The notes below the pieces were generated by a model. It had not been told where the DNA came from. It saw only the letters and a list, made by a program, of their open reading frames with translations, and searched no databases. A stretch of DNA of 64,000 bases from the NCBI RefSeq assembly GCF_012932915.1, contig NZ_VCQU01000001.1, positions 558,001-622,000 on the forward strand. The letters run 5' to 3'. Positions 25,581 through 32,900 of this stretch are shown piece after piece (position 1 is the first letter of the stretch; every line of letters begins with the position of its first letter). The position numbers were made by a program, and so were the translations under genes. Source of the DNA: Antrihabitans stalactiti (GTDB lineage Bacteria > Actinomycetota > Actinomycetes > Mycobacteriales > Mycobacteriaceae).

Positions 25581-26111
25581 TTGATCAACTCGAAAGTTGC
25601 CTCCGCAGCAGCGGCGCTCCTGTGTTCAGCCGCGCTCATAGGATCACTTGCCGCGTGCTCCGACGATGACAAAGACACAAAGGCGAGCTCCAGCACCACT
25701 GCCGGAGCGTCGACGACCGGCAGCGCGGATTCTTCCGTCACACCGGCGGCCGGCAAGTCGAGCGTGAAAGTCGACGGCACCGCCTGGGAGGGCAACTACT
25801 CCTCGAAGTGCACGAAGGTCGGCGACACAACCGCCCTCTCGATCTATGAAGCGAGCGGCGATGCGCGCAAGGGTGGCGGCGCCACCATCAACGGTGCGGA
25901 CACCGTCGTGTCAGTCGGCCTCGGCGAATCCAGTTCCGGACTCGGCTACTCCCTCGGCGCGCCAGGTGTCGCCCCGGCGAAGGTCGTCAAGGACGGCAAC
26001 ACCTTCACCGTGACCGGCGAAGCATTCGGCGCCGACCTCGCGAACCCGACGCAGCCGAAGAAGTCGACCTTCGAAATCGTCTTCGCATGTGACGCGGTCA
26101 CCGGCGGGTAG
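25581..26111 (+). CDS. LpqH-like lipoprotein antigen
   Basis: 176 residues from a TTG with GGGAGAAGAG upstream. Signal peptide and lipobox LAAC place the acylated Cys at about 26, followed by a Ser/Thr/Ala-rich linker and a domain resembling the mycobacterial 19-kDa antigen (GTAWEGNYSSKCTK, then a C-terminal FEIVFACDAV giving a probable disulfide). Surface-exposed, membrane-anchored; the molecular role of the family is not settled. Another lipoprotein gene follows on the same strand. Confidence 0.82.
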   Translation: MINSKVASAAAALLCSAALIGSLAACSDDDKDTKASSSTTAGASTTGSADSSVTPAAGKSSVKVDGTAWEGNYSSKCTKVGDTTALSIYEASGDARKGGGATINGADTVVSVGLGESSSGLGYSLGAPGVAPAKVVKDGNTFTVTGEAFGADLANPTQPKKSTFEIVFACDAVTGG

Positions 26112-26190
26112 TTGAACAGGTGTAACGAATTCGACGGTCCTGGGCACCTTTGTTCGTACGCCTCGCCGCTACGGACCGAAGGACCCGACC

Positions 26191-26973
26191 GTGAAACACC
26201 TGCCCCGCCTAATTCTCGCCGCCTTCGCGGTGACCGCCTTCACGTCGCTTGCCGCGTGTAGCAACGACGAATCCTCCTCTGCGCCAACCACGTCCGCCTC
26301 GGCGTCGGTGGATGCGGCGATGCAGTCCATGATGGATTCCATCCCGTCTCCGTTCGTCAACGCACCGCAGGCTGCCAACACGTACCTCGGCAGTGTCGAA
26401 GGCACCGATGCCTACATCGCTGTCATCATGGCCGGCGACAAGGCGGTGGCGTTCCTATGCGACGGCTCGTCGATGTGGGAATGGCCGACAGGCTCTTTCA
26501 ACGACAATCGGGTCGAGCTCACCAACTCGAGCGGGACCACAGTCGCTGCTCACCTCGACGGTTCGACATTGACCGGCAGTGTGAAGATCGGCGGAGCCGA
26601 CCACAACTTCACCGCGGTTCCTGCCCAGGCGAACGAGGGCGTCTACCGCACGGTCGTGAACGAGAACGGGCAAATGTCGACGGTCGGCTGGATCATTCGT
26701 GACGCGGGCGGTCGTGGGTTCGAGCGTTCCTCGACCGGCGCGATCAGCAACGCCATCAGGTCCGACACCCAGGACACCGAGGACGACCGCCGCCAGCGTG
26801 ACCGCCGGGACGAGCGCAACGAGCAACTGCGATGCCAGCGCCTCGTCCAGGACCTCGCTGACGCACGGGCAACATTGGCCGCACTCGAGGCCCTGCCCCG
26901 CGAGGGCGGCAACATCCAGATGGTCGCGCTCGCCAAGCAACGCGTCGACCGTCTGGTCAGCGCGCAGTGCTGA
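26191..26973 (+). CDS. lipoprotein of unknown function
   Basis: 260 residues from a GTG. The signal peptide ends in the lipobox LAAC (Cys about 23). The middle part is a predicted beta-rich domain (VEGTDAYIAVIMAGDKAVAFLCDG, GSVKIGG). Residues about 190-215 are very charged and Arg/Asp-rich (TEDDRRQRDRRDERNEQ), followed by a helical tail with two cysteines. Probably cell-surface. I do not recognise a named family. A palindromic element sits just after the stop. Confidence 0.75.
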   Translation: MKHLPRLILAAFAVTAFTSLAACSNDESSSAPTTSASASVDAAMQSMMDSIPSPFVNAPQAANTYLGSVEGTDAYIAVIMAGDKAVAFLCDGSSMWEWPTGSFNDNRVELTNSSGTTVAAHLDGSTLTGSVKIGGADHNFTAVPAQANEGVYRTVVNENGQMSTVGWIIRDAGGRGFERSSTGAISNAIRSDTQDTEDDRRQRDRRDERNEQLRCQRLVQDLADARATLAALEALPREGGNIQMVALAKQRVDRLVSAQC

Positions 26974-26991
26974 GCGGCTGCTCAACCATCA

Positions 26992-27051
26992 CCGAAAGTG
27001 CAGCTTTTCAGGCAATATCGGCCGAAACGACCTGGATAACTGCACTTTCGG
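26992..27051. repeat. 60-bp palindromic element between convergent genes
   Basis: Outer arms CCGAAAGTGCAG (26992-27003) and CTGCACTTTCGG (27040-27051) are perfect complements. Inside are CAGG/CCTG (27009-27012, 27031-27034) and a central CGGCCG. The loop core GGCAATATCGGCC resembles that of the element at 48843-48898. Both lie between convergent genes, so they may be bidirectional terminators or copies of a small repeat family. Confidence 0.65.
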
Positions 27052-27057
27052 CGGGGA

Positions 27058-27522
27058 TTAAGCGCTGGGCGCGAGTCCGATGAGCACCTCGTCGCGGAAT
27101 GCGCGGGTCGATGCGTCGGCTTCGGCTGCGACGTACTTCGTCGGCTGCCGGTGGACCGACTCGGTAGCAAGCGGACGCGCGTCGGCCGCCCATTTCCTGC
27201 GTCCGCCGGCCAGGACTCGCACATCCTGGTGACCGTGCAGCTTGAAGCACCAATAGGCAAAGCTGGCCGCGCGGTTGCTTTTTCGCGCGCAGAGAACGAT
27301 CGTGTCGTCGTTCTCGATGCCTGTCGCCGAGAGCAACGACTCGAACCGTTGTGTGCTCGCGGGATCTCGGAGGTCGATCGTCACGGCGCCGGGGATGTGG
27401 CCGTCGTCGTTTGCCGGCGGGTCTTCGGCGACCTCGACGAACACAATGCCCGGTGTGTCGAGGTTCGCTTCGGCCCACTCCCCCGAGACGACGTTGGCTA
27501 CCAATAGAGGCCAGGAATCCAT
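27058..27522 (-). CDS. truncated thiosulfate sulfurtransferase (single rhodanese domain)
   Basis: 154 residues corresponding to the N-terminal half of two-domain actinobacterial sulfurtransferases: WAEANLDTPGIVFVEV, GHIPGAV, then IVLCARKSNRAASFAYWCFKLHGH. It ends shortly after the inter-domain linker (TRAFRDEVL), where family members continue into a catalytic C-terminal domain. The missing half normally carries the active Cys; a Cys is present here in LCARKSN, so activity is uncertain. The start lies 25 bp inside the 3' end of the acyl-CoA reductase gene on the same strand. A palindromic element follows within 6 bp. Confidence 0.72.
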   Translation of the reverse strand: MDSWPLLVANVVSGEWAEANLDTPGIVFVEVAEDPPANDDGHIPGAVTIDLRDPASTQRFESLLSATGIENDDTIVLCARKSNRAASFAYWCFKLHGHQDVRVLAGGRRKWAADARPLATESVHRQPTKYVAAEADASTRAFRDEVLIGLAPSA

Positions 27523-29507
27523 TTGGCCAACCCGATGCTCGGAGTGGGCATCGCCATCAACGGCGCCAACATCTTTGCAGTGAAGGAACTCTGCGACGGC
27601 CGGGCCTCATCGCTGGCGTCGCGAGGCTTCCGCTCTGCCCCGGATTCGGGGAACGCCCGGTAAACCTGATGCAACACAGCTCGTTTGACGTTCGGCGCCA
27701 AGAGACCCATGTAATCGGAGAGGGTGCCGATCGGCGTGTCGATCCGGTCAGGACGCTGTTCGAGAGCTCGCATCACGCGTGCGGCAGCGTCTTCGGGCGA
27801 GTCGACCGGCAGCGACTTGTAGGCAGCCGTCGGGGCGATCATCGGCGTCCGGACCAATGGCATCCGAATCGAGGTGAAAGTTACTCCTGCATCGATATTT
27901 TCAGCGGCCGCGATCGTAGCGAACGAATCGAGCGCGGACTTGCTGGCGACATACGCAGCGAAGAGCGGCGCCTTCGTCTGAACCCCGATCGAGGAAATGT
28001 TGACGATGTGCCCGAAGCCGCGTTCACGCATCGATGGCAGCAAGGCGAGGATGAGCCGGACCGCGCCGAAGTAGTTCACGGCCATGGTTCGTTCGAAATC
28101 GTGCATCCGGTCGGTCGAGCTGATCACCGCACGACGGATCGAACGACCTGCGTTGTTGACCAGGTAGTCGACTCGACCGTGCTCGTTGAGCAACGTCTTG
28201 ACCAACATCGCGACCGCTTCTTCATCGGTGATGTCGCACGGATACCCATGAGCATCACCGCCCTCGGCGCGAATTGCTGCAACGGCGTCGTCCAAGTCCT
28301 CCACGCCGCGGGCGACCATCAGTACCGTCGCCCCGCGCCGTGCGACCGCATGCGCCGACGCCAACCCGATGCCTGACGACGCACCGGTGATCACGACCAC
28401 GCGACCGCGGAAGCCGTCCGGCCCGGCCGTGCGGCGCAAGCGATTCGGATCGAGCTCCTGCGCCCAATACCGCCACAGCTTGTCTGCGTAACTGGAGAAC
28501 TCGGGGACCTTGATACTCAGATCACCGCGCAGCGCCGACCGGGTGGCCGTCGATTTGAAGGTCGACGCGAACGCAACGTGATCGATTACGGCACTGGGGA
28601 TTCCGAGTTGTCCCAATGCGGCGTCACGGACCGCCTTCACGCCGGGCAGTGCGCCTATGCGCGACAGCGATGCGTTGAAGCCGGGCACTGCGAACAGACT
28701 GCTCGGAGCCCCGGCCGCGGTAGCAAGCGCGGCGAACACTTCGTGCACCGGCTGTGGCTCCGGGTTGACGAGGTGGAAGGTGGCCCCACTGTTGCCCTTG
28801 AAGCAGACCAGTTCGACCAGCGCAGCGGCGACGTATTCGACCGGCACGATGTTCGTCGATCCGAGATTCGGGACGGCGATCGGCAGCTGCGAGGGTAGTT
28901 GGGCGAGCCGCGACAGCGCGGAGAAGAAGTAGTACGGACCGTCTATCTTGTCCATCTCGCCGGTTCGGGAATCGCCGACGACGATCGCGGGTCGGTACAC
29001 CCGCCACCGTAGGCCTTCCGCCTCGCGTACGAGCTTCTCGGCGACGAACTTGGTGCGATGGTACGGCGTTGGAAGTTGTTGTCCCAGATCGAAATCCGAT
29101 TCCGTAAACTCGCCGCTGTAATCACCGGCAACGGCGACCGAGGACACGTGGTGCAGCATCGCCCCGCACTGTTTCGCGAGCGCGATCACCCGTTCGGTGC
29201 CTGCGACGTTGGCAGCGTGCGCAACGTCTTCGTCGGCAGTCATGTCGTACACCGCGCCGAGATGGACTATCTCGCGGACGGCAGGCGGATCGCTCTCCAG
29301 CCCGAGGTTCTCCTTCGTGAGATCCCCGATCAGTGGGACAATCCGTTCTGCACCAGTCCAATTCGATACAATGGCCGCCAACTTGCGACGCGACGATTCG
29401 CGAACGAGAACGTGGACAACGGCGTCTGGATCCTTCTCCAGCAACGCGCGGAGGAAATGCCGACCGATGAATCCTGTTCCGCCAGTGACGATGTAACCAT
29501 TATTCAT
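27498..29507 (-). CDS. fatty acyl-CoA reductase, two SDR domains (AcrA1/FAR-like)
   Basis: 669 residues. Residues 1-360 form an extended NAD-binding reductase (VTGGTGFIGRHFL, YHRTKFVAE). Residues 375-625 form a classical SDR (ITGASSGIGLASAHAVARRG, NNAGRS, YVASKSALDSF). This architecture and length match mycobacterial Rv3391/AcrA1 and bacterial fatty acyl-CoA reductases that make fatty alcohols. With the WS/DGAT at 1755 it would supply alcohol for wax esters. It is divergent from the single-chain acyl-CoA carboxylase, and a rhodanese gene overlaps its 3' end. The frame is intact. Confidence 0.88.
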   Translation of the reverse strand: MNNGYIVTGGTGFIGRHFLRALLEKDPDAVVHVLVRESSRRKLAAIVSNWTGAERIVPLIGDLTKENLGLESDPPAVREIVHLGAVYDMTADEDVAHAANVAGTERVIALAKQCGAMLHHVSSVAVAGDYSGEFTESDFDLGQQLPTPYHRTKFVAEKLVREAEGLRWRVYRPAIVVGDSRTGEMDKIDGPYYFFSALSRLAQLPSQLPIAVPNLGSTNIVPVEYVAAALVELVCFKGNSGATFHLVNPEPQPVHEVFAALATAAGAPSSLFAVPGFNASLSRIGALPGVKAVRDAALGQLGIPSAVIDHVAFASTFKSTATRSALRGDLSIKVPEFSSYADKLWRYWAQELDPNRLRRTAGPDGFRGRVVVITGASSGIGLASAHAVARRGATVLMVARGVEDLDDAVAAIRAEGGDAHGYPCDITDEEAVAMLVKTLLNEHGRVDYLVNNAGRSIRRAVISSTDRMHDFERTMAVNYFGAVRLILALLPSMRERGFGHIVNISSIGVQTKAPLFAAYVASKSALDSFATIAAAENIDAGVTFTSIRMPLVRTPMIAPTAAYKSLPVDSPEDAAARVMRALEQRPDRIDTPIGTLSDYMGLLAPNVKRAVLHQVYRAFPESGAERKPRDASDEARPSQSSFTAKMLAPLMAMPTPSIGLAKWIPGLYW

Positions 29508-29958
29508 TTCGATTTCCCTTGTGTTCGAAGATCTTTCGATTTCGTTCGAAGACCTGAATACGTGAGAACCTCGACGTCACTCACCCCTGTGATACCCGCA
29601 ACCGTAGGTGCCCCTGACCAGCCCGGCAAGGCCAAGTGGGAATTTTCACAAACAGACCAGATACCTATAAACCGACGTATCAGCTACCGCCGGTAACACT
29701 CGAAACCGCGAGAATCATTCTGCCGCAACAATACTCACCGGTAACCGCGCAAACTCCCGGCAAGCGAGAAATCTCACACCAAGCTCATGTGTGCATGAAA
29801 CACGTTGCCTTGCAGAATCCTTCAGTGAAGCAAGATCAAGAAATCGGCCTTGCCAGCGGCATTCGCATCGACTCTCGAGCATCGGTCCTGCACTCTTGAC
29901 CACGTCGACGATGCCGCCCATTCGCAATATCCAGCACCGATCAAGGGACGACAACAAG
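29508..29958. other. 451-bp gap between divergent lipid genes
   Basis: This is the longest non-coding stretch in the window and is more AT-rich than the genes. It contains the 21-bp-spaced direct repeats at 29523-29552. I see no convincing gene; the carboxylase reading frame is open back to 29791, but homology starts at 29959. It should hold the promoters of both flanking genes. Confidence 0.6.
29523..29552. repeat. direct repeats GTTCGAAGA upstream of the acyl-CoA reductase
   Basis: GTTCGAAGA occurs at 29523-29531 and again at 29544-29552, 21 bp apart, which places both copies on the same DNA face. Each contains the palindrome TTCGAA. They lie 16-45 bp upstream of the reductase ATG and could be a regulator site. 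Confidence 0.45.
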
Positions 29959-32900
29959 ATGTTCAAGCGGATCGCCGTAGTCAACCGAGGCGAAGCAGCA
30001 GTACGCCTCATCAGAGCCGTGCGGGAACTCAACGCCGAACACAGTCACGGCATCCGCACCATCGCCCTGCACACGAGTGCCGAAAGCCGAGCGATGTTCG
30101 TCCGCCAGGCCGACGAGGCGGTGACCCTCCGCTCGTCGTCGACAGGCAGTCCCTACCTCGACCACCAAGAACTCGAACGCGCGCTGCTGGAGGCCAAGGC
30201 AGATGCGGTGTGGGTCGGCTGGGGCTTCGTCGCCGAGGACCCCGCGTTCGCCGACCTGTGCGCCAAGCTGAACATCACCTTCATCGGTCCGCCCGCCGAA
30301 GCGATGCGCCTACTCGGCGACAAGGTCGCAGCGAAGATCCTCGCCGAGAAGGTCGGCGTTCCCGTCGCCCCATGGAGCGGTGGCCCCGTAGAGACCCGCG
30401 CCGACGCGCGCCGTCACGCCCAAGCCATCGGTTACCCGCTGATCATCAAAGCCCGGAGTGGCGGTGGCGGTCGCGGCATCCGCAAGGTCTACGCCGAAGA
30501 CGAACTCGAACTCGCACTCGAGCGCACCCAGGGTGAAGCCGAACGGTCCTTCGGCGATCCGGTCGTGTTCATCGAGCGCCTGGTCACCGAAGCCCGCCAC
30601 GTCGAGGTGCAGGTTATCGCCGACAACTACGGCAACGTCTGGGCTCCGGGCGTTCGCGACTGCTCGATTCAGCGCAAGAATCAGAAGGTCATCGAGGAAT
30701 CGTCCTCGCCGGTACTCACCAAAGAGCAAGCCGATCACCTGCGCGCTGCATCGAGTGAGCTGGTCCGTACCGCCGGCTACCGGGGCGCAGGGACGGTCGA
30801 GTACCTCTACCAGCCCGATCAGCAGTTGTTCACATTCCTCGAGGTCAACACGCGCCTGCAGGTCGAGCACCCGATCACCGAGGCCACGACCGGTCTGGAC
30901 CTGGTCAAGCTGCAGATTCAGGTCGCCTCGGGCGTAGCGCTCGAAGGCGAATGCCCGACCGAGTTCGGCCACGCCGTCGAAGCTCGCCTCAACGCCGAAG
31001 ACGCCGACAACGGCTTTGCGCCCGCACCGGGAACTGTGCATCTGCTGAAGTTCCCGCTCGGTTCGGGACTGCGCGTGGACACCGGAATTGCCCAGGGTGA
31101 CGTCATTCCGCCCGATTACGACTCGATGGTCGCCAAGGTCATCGCCTGGGGCAAGGACCGATCCGAGGCGCTCGCCCGGCTGCGGACCGCGTTGCGCGAA
31201 ACGACCGTCGTCCTCGACGGCGGCACCACGACCAAGTCGTTCCTCCTCGACCTGCTCGACCGCGAGGAGCTGATCTCCGGCTCCGCCGACACAGGCTGGC
31301 TCGACCGCACCGGTGCAGGCACCGGCGACGGACCGACACCCGTCGCTGACGTCGCCTTGATCGCCGCAGCGATCGACGCCTACGACGTCGAAGAGGCGCA
31401 TGAGCGCGCCACCTTCCTCAGCTCGGCTCGCGGTGGACGTCCGCGCGCAAGCCACTCGATCGGCCGCACGGTCGAACTCAGCTATCAAGGTCAGGCGTAC
31501 CAACTCACGGTCGGGCAGATCGGCCCGCGCCGCTACCGAGTCGAGACCGAGGATCGCGCGTACGAGGTCGACGTCGACCGCCTCGGCGAGTTCGAGAGCC
31601 GAATCGACCTGCGCGGGTCGCGATTCCACGTCGTCACGGTCCCAGGTCCGGCGGGCTACCTCGTCGAGGTCGACGGGATGTCCCATCGAATCAGCCAGGA
31701 CGACGCCGGTGTGGTCCGCGCGCCCGCACCCGCTGTCGTGGTCGCAGTCCCCGTCGCGGTCGGTGACGAGGTCGCCGCGGGAGCAACTCTGGTCGTGCTC
31801 GAGGCCATGAAGATGGAGACCGCGGTCCGCGCTGCATACCCGGGCCGGGTCCGAGAGGTGCTCGCAGTAGTCAACTCTCAGGTCGATGCCGGAGCGGCAC
31901 TCCTGCGCGTCGATCGCGCAGGCGACGGCGCCGCCGCGTCGACCACCCCGCGCGTCGGATTCGACACGACCGACCTGGCGCAGGAAAGCGATACCCGCAC
32001 CGAGGCCTTCGCGCGCCTGAATGCGTTGCGTGCCATGATCACCGGCTTCGACGTCAGCGGCGAACAAGGCCGTGACCTGCTCGCAGGCTACGTCACATTG
32101 CGTGACGAATTGCCCAGTCGGGACACCGATCTCGTCGACGCCGAGATCGCCGTACTGACCACCTTCGCCGACGTCTGCGAACTCTCGCGCAACCGCCCCG
32201 GACTCGACGAGGGCGATCTGCACGACGCCGTGCACAGCCCGCGCGAGCACTTCCACTCCTACCTTCAGTCCGTCGACGTCGATGTGCACGGGCTGCCGGA
32301 TTCGTTCCGTAGCAAGCTTTCTCGCGCTCTGAGTCACTACGACGTGACGAGCCTGGACCGCACCCCCGTGCTCGACGAAGCCGTGTACCGTCTGTTCGTC
32401 GCGCAGCAGCGCATGGAGAACCAGGTCCCCGTCATCGCCGGGCTGCTCGATCGATGGCTGACAGCAGATTCTGCGTCACTACCGCCGACTCCCGAGTTGG
32501 CCGAAGCCCTGGACCGCTTGATTCACGCAACCCAGGTCCGTTATCCGCTGATCGGCGACATCGCCCGCAACGTGCGATTCAAATTGTTCGACGCCCCCGC
32601 GATCGACGCTGTTCGTGAACACACCTTCAACAGCGTTCGTGGCAACTTGGCCTACCTCGCCGAGCGACCCGACGCGCCGGACCATGCCCGCCGCACCGAC
32701 GCCCTCGTCGACTGCTCAGAGCCGTTGGTCGACCTACTGGCGCAACGTATCTCGAATCCGGGAGCGCTCCTCGAGGTGGTCACGCGACAGTACTACCGAA
32801 TTCACACACTCGACGACGTCAAGACCTTCGACCGTGCCGATCGTCCCATCGTCACCGGCACTTTCCACCTCGCAGGCGATCGCATTCACCTGGTGTCCGC

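Noticed and set aside
30310-32337. 675-codon minus-strand frame inside the acyl-CoA carboxylase
   Set aside because: A long antisense frame is expected in high-GC coding DNA; the plus strand carries the biotin carboxylase and biotin motifs.
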